Assembly: GCA_905233825.1 (NCBI GenBank)
Contig: CAJOFE010000004.1
Span: forward strand, 1 to 64,000
Direction of reading: 5' to 3'
Length of the DNA stretch: 64,000 nucleotides
DNA from: an uncultured Prevotella sp.
Lineage (GTDB): Bacteria; Bacteroidota; Bacteroidia; Bacteroidales; Bacteroidaceae
Shown: positions 51,725-60,474 of the stretch, one piece after another
Layout of the letters: each line of letters begins with the position of its first letter
How positions within the stretch are numbered: position 1 is the first letter of the stretch
The notes under the pieces: model-generated
Database searches by the model: none
The model's input: only the letters and a program-made list of their open reading frames with translations
What the model was told of the DNA's origin: nothing
Made by a program: the position numbers and the translations under genes

Positions 51725-52925
51725 CCCTAATAGGCTCTTCCACTTCTTTGCTCCATTGCCGTAACCACGTGAACCATTCGTCAGCACTGTGGAAACCGAA
51801 CTCTTCGTTGGCCGAGCAATAGGCCACCTTATATGCCATTTTTTTGCCATCAGGCCGTACCACCAGCGTGTAGTTGTCCTTATTGGCTTCAGGAATGGCT
51901 ACGATATTCTGCTTAGGTACCAGCACTGCCAGTCCCACTGTCTCAGGCTTCCAGTTCAGAGTGTCGGTCGAAGGATAGTCGGTGCCCCAGCATCCACGCA
52001 ATCCTTTGTTGTCGTTGAATTCGGTGGAACCCTTTACGTTGACCAGACCTGTTGAGAACTGGTAGTCGGAGGCTTCACGATTGAAGATGACATCCACGTC
52101 GGTGTCTCGATGGCCAGCATACTGGGTATAACGTAGTGTCATGTTGATAGTGGCTTTTGTTTGCGGCAACTGCCACCCTTGGTCAATTACCTCTACGATA
52201 GCACGCAGAGGACCGTAACTGACGATACGCTGGGTGCGCGATTTCACAGGGTCGATCATCGTTGGCTGCTGGCCGTCCCACCCTCGGAATGCACCCAAGC
52301 CGAAGGTGTTGCCTACCCAAAGCACATCATCTCCATAACCCTGCTGCTTCTGCTCCTCGCTGGTGTAGAACTGGGTGGCTTGCAACTCCAGGCGTTTCTT
52401 GAACTTGCCGTATAGATCCAGCGTCTGCCGCTTGTCGAAATAGATACGGATGCCGTTCAGCTCGCTCTCGAAATCTACACCGTGATGATGCTGTATGTTG
52501 TACGAGTTGGCGCAGTCCCCACGCACGGTGATGCTCTGCAAGAAGTTGTCATGCTTGTTCTTCTCCTTCACTTTGTCGTTGCGTACCAGCATCTCGGCAT
52601 AGACACGAGCAGGGTAGGGACGAGGTTCACCTTCGGCATAGAGGTTCACCGTGTAATCCTTTTTCTCCTTGCCGTTAAGATCAGCCAGGAAACAGAGCTC
52701 ATCGAATTGCTCGTCCAGATTGATATCGTCTAACTGGCAGGGAATCTCCTTTCCATTACAAGTGACAAGTGCCGATTGTACGTCGCCGTATCGTTCAAGG
52801 CTGATTACTACGGGTTGGTCTTGTCGTGCTGATTTCGACGGGTTCTCTACGCTGACGTTGAACGTCTGTTGTGCGCTGGCGACTATGCTCACAGCCAGTG
52901 CGAAAAGCGTCATGATATGCTTCAT
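51708..52925 (-). CDS. DUF4861 family exported protein
   Basis: A 405-residue exported protein with signal peptide MKHIMTLFALAVSIVASAQ. The body contains NIQHHHGVDFESELNGIRIY, DDVLWVGNTFGLGAFRGWDG and GLRGCWGTDYPSTDTLNW, matching the DUF4861 family that accompanies pectin- and uronate-degrading enzymes. Its own activity is not settled. It stands alone here, not in a polysaccharide utilisation locus. The start at 52925 gives a clean signal peptide. Confidence 0.82.
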   Translation of the reverse strand: MKHIMTLFALAVSIVASAQQTFNVSVENPSKSARQDQPVVISLERYGDVQSALVTCNGKEIPCQLDDINLDEQFDELCFLADLNGKEKKDYTVNLYAEGEPRPYPARVYAEMLVRNDKVKEKNKHDNFLQSITVRGDCANSYNIQHHHGVDFESELNGIRIYFDKRQTLDLYGKFKKRLELQATQFYTSEEQKQQGYGDDVLWVGNTFGLGAFRGWDGQQPTMIDPVKSRTQRIVSYGPLRAIVEVIDQGWQLPQTKATINMTLRYTQYAGHRDTDVDVIFNREASDYQFSTGLVNVKGSTEFNDNKGLRGCWGTDYPSTDTLNWKPETVGLAVLVPKQNIVAIPEANKDNYTLVVRPDGKKMAYKVAYCSANEEFGFHSADEWFTWLRQWSKEVEEPIRVKVSR

Positions 52926-53024
52926 AGGGGTATGGATTTTGTACAAAATTAAGCAAAATGACGGTATTTGCACAATTAATTTAAATATTTTAGGTTAAAA
53001 TTTGGTTAATTCAATAATTTTTAG

Positions 53025-53032
53025 TAATTTTG
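53025..53032 (+). promoter_or_regulatory. -7 element of the GldB-like gene
   Basis: TAATTTTG at 53025-53032, 32 bases before the GTG start at 53064. Confidence 0.65.
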
Positions 53033-53063
53033 CACCGTTATTTAACAAAAGTAAAACAATCTA

Positions 53064-53858
53064 GTGCGTAAATACTATATTATAACGCTGTTTGTGTTGA
53101 TGGCCTGTCTGGGTTGTCAATGGCAGATGCAACCGTCGTCCGAGGCTAAGAAGACCGACGAAGTGGTTATTGACCGCTTCGACCAAGTGGAGATTTCTTA
53201 CCTGACGATGGCCGACTATGCTGCCCTGCACCAGATGCGTACCGACTATCCTGTTCAGACACGCACGCTGATTGAAAATCTGCTGTGTCTGGGACCTGTG
53301 AACGACCCTGAAATCAACAATACGCTGTTGGTTTATTTTCAGGATTCCATCTTGCAGGTGCTTATCAAGGATGTGGAGCAGCAGTATGCCAGTCTCGACG
53401 ATGTGAACCACAAGCTTACTGAGGCTTTCCGACGTCTGAGCAAGATGCTGCCAGGCATAGAGATTCCCAAGATCTATGCGCAGATAGGTTCACTGGACCA
53501 GAGCATCGTCGTTGCCGACAGCATGCTGGGTATTTCGCTCGACAAGTATCTGGGTGCTGATTACTCCGTTTATCTTCGCTACGGCTATAGCGAACAGCAG
53601 CGCAGGACAATGACACGCGACTATATCGTGCCCGATTGCTTGGGCTTCTATCTGCTGAGCCTATACCCTCTGCCTGAGGCTGCCGACACGCTGATTGAAC
53701 AGCGTCGCTGGCACATGATGAAGATTCAGTACGTGGTGAATCAGGCGATGAGCCATCCTGTTTTCTCAAACGACACAATCACTCTGATTGAGAAATTTAC
53801 GAAAGCCCATCCGAAGCTGACCACCGACGAGTTGCTGCTCTTAGACAGTCTTCCATAG
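53064..53858 (+). CDS. GldB-like lipoprotein
   Basis: A 264-residue lipoprotein (start GTG; signal MRKYYIITLFVLMACLGC). Segments IPKIYAQIGSLDQSIVVADS, MLGISLDKYLGADY and CLGFYLLSLYP match the GldB family, first known as gliding-motility lipoproteins. Prevotella-like bacteria do not glide, so the role here is probably in the cell envelope. It has its own promoter and no obvious partner genes. Confidence 0.82.
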   Translation: MRKYYIITLFVLMACLGCQWQMQPSSEAKKTDEVVIDRFDQVEISYLTMADYAALHQMRTDYPVQTRTLIENLLCLGPVNDPEINNTLLVYFQDSILQVLIKDVEQQYASLDDVNHKLTEAFRRLSKMLPGIEIPKIYAQIGSLDQSIVVADSMLGISLDKYLGADYSVYLRYGYSEQQRRTMTRDYIVPDCLGFYLLSLYPLPEAADTLIEQRRWHMMKIQYVVNQAMSHPVFSNDTITLIEKFTKAHPKLTTDELLLLDSLP

Positions 53859-53909
53859 CCGTCAGCGTTATTTTTTCCGCTCTTTTTCTCGTTTCTCATT
53901 TATTTTGTT

Positions 53910-53917
53910 TATCTTTG
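53910..53917 (+). promoter_or_regulatory. -7 element of the dipeptidyl peptidase gene
   Basis: TATCTTTG at 53910-53917, 25 bases before the ATG at 53942. It excludes the in-frame TTG at 53915. Confidence 0.7.
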
Positions 53918-53941
53918 CAGTCAAAAATAAGGTTTTTGACT

Positions 53942-56194
53942 ATGAAAAGATATTGTTTATTATGTGCCACGCTTCTCGTGGCCGCCTTGCAGTTACTTGC
54001 AGGGCAGAAGTTGTCGTTGAAGGAAATTACTGACGGTCGCTTTCGTGGCGAGTCTATTTCAGCTGTAGAGCCATTGGCCGATGGCGAGAGCTATGCCCAG
54101 ATTTCTGCCGACGGCAAGCAGATTGTCCAGTATTCCTTTAAGACGGGCAAGCAGACGGGCGTGCTCTTCGATGCCACGACAGCTCGCGGAGCCAACGTGA
54201 ACCGTGTGGAGGGCTACATCATGAGCCCCGATGGGAAGCGCATCCTCATCCAGACCGGCACGAAGCGCATCTATCGCCACTCCTTTACGGCTATCTATTA
54301 TATCTATACCATTGCCAACAACAAGCTGGAGCCATTGAGCGACGGCGGCCCCCAGCAGACACCTGTGTGGAGTCCTGACGGCAACCAGGTAGCCTTTGTC
54401 CGCGACAATAATATCTTCTTGGTAAAACTGCTCTACAACAATGCCGAAAGTCAGGTGACGAAAGACGGTAAGCGCAACGAGATTATCAACGGTTTGCCCG
54501 ACTGGGTGAACGAGGAGGAGTTCTCGTTCAACTCAGCGATGGTCTTCTCTGCCGACTCGAAGCAGATTGTCTGGGTGCGCTACGACGAGAGTCAGGTGCC
54601 CGAGGTATGTCTGCCGATGGCACCCTCCGACTGGAATGCAGGAGCTGCCAAGGCCCAGCCGGCATTCATGAATCCCAACGGCCTTTACACCTATAAATAT
54701 CCGAAGGCCGGCGAGCAGAACGCTAAGGTGACATTGCTCAGCTTCGATATCAAGAGTCATCAGACGCGCACCATGCAATTGCCACTCGATGCCGACGGCT
54801 ACATCCCCCGCATCCTGCCTACCGAGGACCCCACGAAGGTGGCTGTCTTCACCCTTAACCGTCATCAGGACTGCCTGCGTATCTATATGGCCAATCCGCT
54901 GACCACCGTTTGTCAGCTGGTCATCGAGGACAAGGTCGATAAGTACATCAACGAGAATGTCTTTGCCAATGTGAAGATTACTAAGAACAACATCCTCCTC
55001 ACCAGCGAGCGCGACGGTTACAACCATCTCTATCTCTACAATCTTAACGGACAGCTGCTGCGCTCGGTGGGCGACCTGGAACAGGCTGGGCATCGTCTTG
55101 GAGGACAGGCTCACACCATCGTCACCGATGTCTATGGCTACGATGAGACTACGGGAGACATCTATTATTCTGCCATCAACGAATCTCCTACCGACCAGAA
55201 GATCTATGTGACGCACAAGAACGGCAAGACTGACTGTCTGACGCCTAAGGACGGCTGGAACTCAGCCATTTTCTCTTCCGACTTCAAGAGCTTCATCTGC
55301 ACGTGGAGCGACCTGAATACGCCTCCCCAGATCACTTTGCGCAACACGCAGGGAAAGACCATCGCTACTCTTGTCGATAACAAGGCGCTGGCCGAGAAAT
55401 ACGCCTCCTACGATATGGGTAAGAAAGAGTTTATTGTCTTCACTACGCCTGACACCAAGCTCATCATGTGGATGATAAAGCCTGCCGACTTCGACCCCAC
55501 TAAGAAATATCCTGTGGTGATGTACCAGTACGGTGGTCCAGGCAACCAGCAGGTGAAGAACGCATGGGGCATCGGCATGAGCGGACAGGGAGCCCTTCTC
55601 GAGCAGTATCTCTGTCAGCAGGGCTACATCTGCGTCTGCGTTGATAACCGGGGCACAGGCGGACGTGGTGCCGATTTCGAGAAATGCACCTATTTGCGTC
55701 TGGGTGAGCTGGAGGCTAAAGACCAGGTGGAGACGGCTCTCTGGTTGGGTCAGCAGAGCTATGTCGATAAAGACCACATTGCCATCTGGGGCTGGAGCTA
55801 TGGTGGATGGAACACGCTGATGTCGATGTCTGAAGGTCGTCCCGTGTTCTGTTGTGGAATCGCCATCGCACCACCTACCTGCTGGCGTTACTACGACACC
55901 ATCTATACTGAGCGCTTCATGCGTACCCCCAACGAGAATGCTTCCGGCTACGACGATGTGTGTCCCCTGGCTCGTGTCGATAAGCTGAGCGGTGCCTTGC
56001 TGCTCTGTCACGGACTGGCCGATGACAATGTTCACTATCAGAATACTGCTGACCTTGTGAGTGCCCTCGTGGCTGCCGACAAGGATTTCTCGCAGCTTGT
56101 CTATACCAATCGCAACCACAGCATCTATGGTGGCAACACCCGTAATCATCTGTTCCGCCAGTGCATGAACTTCTTTGCCGACCATCTGAAATAA
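53942..56194 (+). CDS. Dipeptidyl peptidase IV (S9 family)
   Basis: A 750-residue exported serine peptidase that removes X-Pro or X-Ala dipeptides from peptides. It has a signal peptide (CLLCATLLVAALQLLAGQ), a beta-propeller domain with the substrate-anchoring VNEEEF motif, and an alpha/beta-hydrolase domain. The catalytic triad is visible: Ser619 in GWSYGGW, Asp694 in GLADDN and His726 in NRNHSIYGG. The GH92-GH125 gene follows after 16 bases and is probably in the same operon. Confidence 0.94.
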   Translation: MKRYCLLCATLLVAALQLLAGQKLSLKEITDGRFRGESISAVEPLADGESYAQISADGKQIVQYSFKTGKQTGVLFDATTARGANVNRVEGYIMSPDGKRILIQTGTKRIYRHSFTAIYYIYTIANNKLEPLSDGGPQQTPVWSPDGNQVAFVRDNNIFLVKLLYNNAESQVTKDGKRNEIINGLPDWVNEEEFSFNSAMVFSADSKQIVWVRYDESQVPEVCLPMAPSDWNAGAAKAQPAFMNPNGLYTYKYPKAGEQNAKVTLLSFDIKSHQTRTMQLPLDADGYIPRILPTEDPTKVAVFTLNRHQDCLRIYMANPLTTVCQLVIEDKVDKYINENVFANVKITKNNILLTSERDGYNHLYLYNLNGQLLRSVGDLEQAGHRLGGQAHTIVTDVYGYDETTGDIYYSAINESPTDQKIYVTHKNGKTDCLTPKDGWNSAIFSSDFKSFICTWSDLNTPPQITLRNTQGKTIATLVDNKALAEKYASYDMGKKEFIVFTTPDTKLIMWMIKPADFDPTKKYPVVMYQYGGPGNQQVKNAWGIGMSGQGALLEQYLCQQGYICVCVDNRGTGGRGADFEKCTYLRLGELEAKDQVETALWLGQQSYVDKDHIAIWGWSYGGWNTLMSMSEGRPVFCCGIAIAPPTCWRYYDTIYTERFMRTPNENASGYDDVCPLARVDKLSGALLLCHGLADDNVHYQNTADLVSALVAADKDFSQLVYTNRNHSIYGGNTRNHLFRQCMNFFADHLK

Positions 56195-56210
56195 CTAACC
56201 TGACCAAGAT

Positions 56211-59200
56211 ATGCTAAGACGTAGATTACTGCTACTGGCAGCCTCAGGGTTGCTGGCTATGCCGCTTTCCTTGCAGGCAGGCCGATTGACCGACTATGTG
56301 AATCCCTTCATTGGCACAGGGGGACATGGGCATGTGTTCATTGGTGCCAACGTGCCCTTCGGACTGGTGCAGCTAGGCCCCTCGCAGCACAATCAGGGCT
56401 GGGACTGGTGCTCAGGCTATCACTATAGCGACTCCATTCTGCTGGGATTCAGCCACATGCATCTCAGTGGTACTGGGGTGGGCGATTTGGGCGACATCAC
56501 CGTGCTGCCTGTTGTATCACCTCGTCAGAACGAGGTCAGGTTCTCGCACGACGATGAGCAATGCCGTCCCGGCTATTATTCCCTGACAATGGCCAACGGT
56601 GTGAAAGTGGAACTGACTGCCACCGAGCGCGTAGGTCTTCATCGCTATACCTGTCCAGAAGATGCCGACAGCCTGTTCATTCGTATCGACCTGAAATACG
56701 GTATCGGCTGGGACAGACTGGTAGATGGTAAAATAAATACCTCTTCTTCGGGGGCTCTCTCTGGCCACCGCTTCTCTCACGGTTGGGCCAATGATCAGAA
56801 GGTCTTTTATCAGGCCGAGTTCTCCAAGCCTGTTGCTTCCTGTCGTAATGAGGGCGACACGCTGGCCATCCTCTCGTTCCCCAACGACGGTCAGCCGTTG
56901 CTGTTGCGTGTAGGCCTCTCTGCCGTCAGCGAGGAGGGTGCCCGTGCCAACCTGCGTGCCGAGCTGAACCATTGGGACTTTGAACGCGTAGTAGCAGAAG
57001 CCGATGCCAAATGGGAATCCCAATTGTCCAAGGTTCAGATAGAAACCTCCTCCAGTGGTGGGAGGCAGGAGGGGGCTATCACTTTCTACACTGCCCTCTA
57101 CCACACGATGACGGCTCCCTCGCTGTTCAGCGATGTGAATGGTGACTATCGCGGAGCCGACGGCAAGGTGCATCATGCCAATCATCAGACCTACACCACG
57201 TGGTCGCTCTGGGATACCTACCGTGCTGCCCATCCGCTGATGACGCTGCTCCATCGTGACCGTCAGGACGACCTCGCTGCCACTATGATTGACATATGGC
57301 GCGAGCAGGGCAAGCTGCCCGTGTGGCATTTGATGGGCTGCGAAACCAATTGTATGGTAGGCAATCCTGCCATCCCCGTACTGGCTGATATGGTGCTGAA
57401 AGGGCTCACCCGTCGTGGCTCCGAGGCTCTGGAGGCTATGAAGGCATCGGCCATGCTCGACGAGCGTGGACAGGCTCTGCTGAAGCAGTACGGCTACATC
57501 CCCTGTGATCTCTTCAACGACCAGGAGACGGTGGGTCGTGGCTTGGAGTATGCTCTGGCCGACTGGTGCGTGGCTCGCGTGGCTGAACGCTTGGGACAGA
57601 AACCCACGCAACACTATTTCGACCAGCGTGCCCAGAGCTATCGTCAGTATTTCGACCCCGTGACAGGCTTTATGCGTGGCAAGGATTCCAAAGGACATTT
57701 CTCATTCGAGGGTACTTTCAATCCCTTCCACTCAGCTCCTAAGAACCGCGACTACACCGAGGGCAACGCCTGGCAGTTTACGTGGTTGGTGCCCCACGAT
57801 GTCGATGGCCTTGTATCGCTTTTCGGCTCTGAACAGCGTTTCGTCAGCAAGCTCGACTCCCTCTTTATCGTCGAAGGTGATCTGGGCGAAGAGGCTCCTC
57901 CTGACATTACTGGTCTCGTGGGACAGTATGCTCACGGCAACGAGCCCAGCCATCACATCCTCTACATGTACAACTATGTCGGTCAGCCGTGGAAGGGTGC
58001 CCGTCTTATCCGTCAAGTGCTCAACGAGCAGTATCGTAACGACCCTGATGGTCTGAGCGGCAATGAGGACGTGGGCCAGATGTCGGCCTGGTATGTGCTC
58101 TCTGCGATGGGCCTCTATCAGGTGGAGCCTGCTGGTGGCAAGTACATCATCGGCTCGCCCCTGTTCAACGAGATTACCGTCAATACCCCTAAGCCCTTCA
58201 CCGTGAAGACCTTGAACAACAGTTCCAAGAACATCTACGTGCAGCGGGCCCGTTTGAACGGACAGCCCTATATCCGTTCCTATATCATGTACGACGACAT
58301 TGTGCAAGGTGGCATCTTGGAGTTGGAGATGGGACCTGAGCCCTCTGACTTCGGCACCCGCTACGACGACCGTCCTCATAGCGACCCTCGTCTCTTCCAT
58401 TCCGAGGTCATCGACAAGAAGATAGAAGAGGTCAGCCGTCAGCTCAGTGGCAATCCCAAGCTCGCCCGGATGTTTGCCGACTGCTTCCCCAACACTTTGG
58501 AAACGACCGTGCATTATCGTCAAACCGAGGATGGCGAGGATGATACTTTTGTCTATACCGGCGATATCCACGCCATGTGGCTTCGTGACAGCGGTGCCCA
58601 GGTGTGGCCTTATGTACCCTTTGCCAAGAGCGACGAGAAGCTGCGTCACATGTTGCGTGGTGTCATCCTGCGCCAGTGGAAGTGCTTGCTCATCGACCCC
58701 TATGCCAATGCCTTCAACGACGGTCCTACGGGTGGTGACTGGCAGAGCGACCGCACTGCTATGAAGCCTGAACTGCACGAGCGGAAATATGAAATCGACT
58801 CTCCCTGCTACGCCATCCGCCTGGCCTACGAATACTGGAAGCAGACGGGCGACGACACCATCTTCAACGACGATTGGATGCAGGCCATTCGTAACGTTCT
58901 CCAAGTGTTCCGTACCCAGCAGCGTAAGGATGGGGTAGGCGACTACCGTTTCCTCCGCGTCACCGACCGTCAGTTCGACACACAGGGTTGGGATGGCTAT
59001 GGTGCCCCCACCAAGCCCGTCGGACTCATCGCTTCCGCCTTCCGTCCCAGCGACGATGCTACCGTTCTGCCTTTCCTTGTGCCCTCCAATTTCATGGCCG
59101 TCAGCTCCCTGCGCAAAGCCTCCGAGATACTGCGTAAGGTAAGCAAGGAAAAGAGCCTGGCCAACGAGTGCACCTCTCTGGCCGACGAGGTAGAGAAAGC

Positions 59201-59699
59201 CCTTCGCCAGTATGCCGTCGTCAATCACCCCAAGTACGGCAAGATCTACGCTTACGAAGTCGATGGCTTCGGCAATGCCCTGATGATGGACGATGCCAAC
59301 GTGCCCTCGCTGCTCGCTATGGGCTACCTCGGCGACGTGCCCATGAACGACCCCATCTACCAAAACACCCGTCGATTCGTGTGGAGCGATGACAACCCCT
59401 GCTTCTTCCGCGGTAAGGCAGGAGAGGGCATCGGAGGTCCACATATCGGTCGCGACTATGTGTGGCCCATGAGCATCATGATGAAGTGCTTCACTGCCCA
59501 GGACGACGACGAGATACGCCACTGTATGCACCTGTTCCTCACCACCGATGCAGGCACAGGACTCATTCACGAGTCGTTTCACAAAGACGATGCCTCGCGC
59601 TTCACCCGTCCTTGGTTCGCCTGGCAGAACAGCCTTTTCGGCGAGCTCGTCCTGAAGCTCCTTGCCGACGGCAAGGCCACCCTGCTTAACAATCTGTAG
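56211..59699 (+). CDS. Fused GH92 and GH125 mannosidase
   Basis: A 1162-residue exported enzyme. Residues 25-720 are GH92 (RLTDYVNPFIGTGGHGHVFI, FSHMHLSGTGVGDLGDITVL, WSLWDTYRAAHPL, NEDVGQMSAWYVLSAMG), a calcium-dependent exo-alpha-mannosidase family. Residues about 727-1162 are GH125 (TGDIHAMWLRDSGAQVWPY near 784, FNDGPTGGDWQSD, GLIHESFHKDDASRF near 1116), an exo-alpha-1,6-mannosidase family. Both are usually separate genes. Joined, they could strip alpha-1,2/1,3- and alpha-1,6-linked mannose from N-glycans or yeast mannan. Residues 281-290 (SSGGRQEGA) are encoded by a repeat-like stretch. Confidence 0.92.
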   Translation: MLRRRLLLLAASGLLAMPLSLQAGRLTDYVNPFIGTGGHGHVFIGANVPFGLVQLGPSQHNQGWDWCSGYHYSDSILLGFSHMHLSGTGVGDLGDITVLPVVSPRQNEVRFSHDDEQCRPGYYSLTMANGVKVELTATERVGLHRYTCPEDADSLFIRIDLKYGIGWDRLVDGKINTSSSGALSGHRFSHGWANDQKVFYQAEFSKPVASCRNEGDTLAILSFPNDGQPLLLRVGLSAVSEEGARANLRAELNHWDFERVVAEADAKWESQLSKVQIETSSSGGRQEGAITFYTALYHTMTAPSLFSDVNGDYRGADGKVHHANHQTYTTWSLWDTYRAAHPLMTLLHRDRQDDLAATMIDIWREQGKLPVWHLMGCETNCMVGNPAIPVLADMVLKGLTRRGSEALEAMKASAMLDERGQALLKQYGYIPCDLFNDQETVGRGLEYALADWCVARVAERLGQKPTQHYFDQRAQSYRQYFDPVTGFMRGKDSKGHFSFEGTFNPFHSAPKNRDYTEGNAWQFTWLVPHDVDGLVSLFGSEQRFVSKLDSLFIVEGDLGEEAPPDITGLVGQYAHGNEPSHHILYMYNYVGQPWKGARLIRQVLNEQYRNDPDGLSGNEDVGQMSAWYVLSAMGLYQVEPAGGKYIIGSPLFNEITVNTPKPFTVKTLNNSSKNIYVQRARLNGQPYIRSYIMYDDIVQGGILELEMGPEPSDFGTRYDDRPHSDPRLFHSEVIDKKIEEVSRQLSGNPKLARMFADCFPNTLETTVHYRQTEDGEDDTFVYTGDIHAMWLRDSGAQVWPYVPFAKSDEKLRHMLRGVILRQWKCLLIDPYANAFNDGPTGGDWQSDRTAMKPELHERKYEIDSPCYAIRLAYEYWKQTGDDTIFNDDWMQAIRNVLQVFRTQQRKDGVGDYRFLRVTDRQFDTQGWDGYGAPTKPVGLIASAFRPSDDATVLPFLVPSNFMAVSSLRKASEILRKVSKEKSLANECTSLADEVEKALRQYAVVNHPKYGKIYAYEVDGFGNALMMDDANVPSLLAMGYLGDVPMNDPIYQNTRRFVWSDDNPCFFRGKAGEGIGGPHIGRDYVWPMSIMMKCFTAQDDDEIRHCMHLFLTTDAGTGLIHESFHKDDASRFTRPWFAWQNSLFGELVLKLLADGKATLLNNL

Positions 59700-59725
59700 T
59701 CAATATTTCAAAGAACGAAGAAAAC

Positions 59726-59787
59726 AAACGGCATCTCCGGGCCCTGGAAACGGCACCTCGGCGGCCTCGAAACAACATCTGTTCTCG
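59726..59787. repeat. 22-bp-period repeat, locus C
   Basis: Two 22-bp units (59726-59747, 59748-59769) and a partial third, each opening AAACGGCA or AAACAACA. The first unit is the exact complement of a 22-base window in locus B. It lies 27 bases after the GH92-GH125 stop codon. Confidence 0.82.
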
Positions 59788-59904
59788 TATGTGCAACCAT
59801 CGTGCAAGGCGAGTACGGAGTGCGGGGTTGCTTGGCCTTCGCTGAGCCGCCGCCGATGGTCGCCATTGTATCCTGATTGCAATGGCAAAGATACAAAAAA
59901 ATTT

Positions 59905-60358
59905 CGAGGTGTGCAAGGGTTTCGCAAAATCATTTTCAAATTATTTTGTGCACAGAAACGCGATTCGCCCCCACAGTCCGTCAGCCTGCAAAGAGTATAG
60001 TACCATAGTACCATAGTACCATTTGCATTTTCAGTTTCGCATGGCAAAAAATCTAAGCATATATAATATAATAATAATTGTACTATTTTAGGTTACTAAA
60101 CACTCTGCCTTATCCCTGAATACGGTTGATTTTTTCCGTATTGTGTTTTCAATTTTCGAAATGGTACTATGGTACTATGGTACTATATGGGTCGAATAAT
60201 TCTCTTAACCCTTGTGTGGCTATATAAAAAAACGAGGTGTGCAAGGGTTTCGCAAAATCATTTTCAAATTATTTTGTGGGGCAAAGATGTGATTCGTCCC
60301 TTCCTTCAGCCCTGCAACGGTATAGTACCATAGTACCATTTGCATTTTCAGTTCCGTA
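59905..60358. repeat. Direct repeat pair and octamer-flanked element, locus 3
   Basis: Positions 59905-59950 and 60233-60278 are identical (46 bp), and similarity continues to about 60044 and 60358. In the left copy three exact ATAGTACC octamers (59997-60020) are followed by a 142-bp core and three exact inverted octamers GGTACTAT (60163-60186). The right copy has only two ATAGTACC units (60322-60337) followed by the same ATTTGCATTTTCAGTT. Part of the repeat, ATTTTCAAATTATTTTG, resembles the repeats flanking the restriction-modification genes. Confidence 0.85.
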
Positions 60359-60474
60359 TGCTACCATCTCGTCGATTACATTTTGCGCACTTATATTGAT
60401 AATCAAGAAAATAATCGTAGAAGGAAGTACCCTTCTACGATTACTTATGTTTGCTGAGCTATGTGCGCTTCTGC

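Larger units (their letters stand above)
59700..60474. other. 775-bp gene-free, repeat-rich stretch
   Basis: No gene seen. It holds the 22-bp repeat of locus C (59726-59787), a direct repeat of about 130 bp (59905-60044 and 60233-60358), and between and within them the octamer element of locus 3. Near its right end is CGTAGAAGG...CCTTCTACG, a 9-bp hairpin at about 60416-60439. Confidence 0.8.

Noticed and set aside
57732..59582. 616-codon open frame on the minus strand opposite GH92-GH125
   Set aside because: The plus strand encodes clear GH125 motifs; the antisense translation has no domain features.
59997..60186. Octamer and 22-bp arrays considered as CRISPR
   Set aside because: Units are contiguous with no unique spacers, only two or three copies are present, and no cas genes are nearby.
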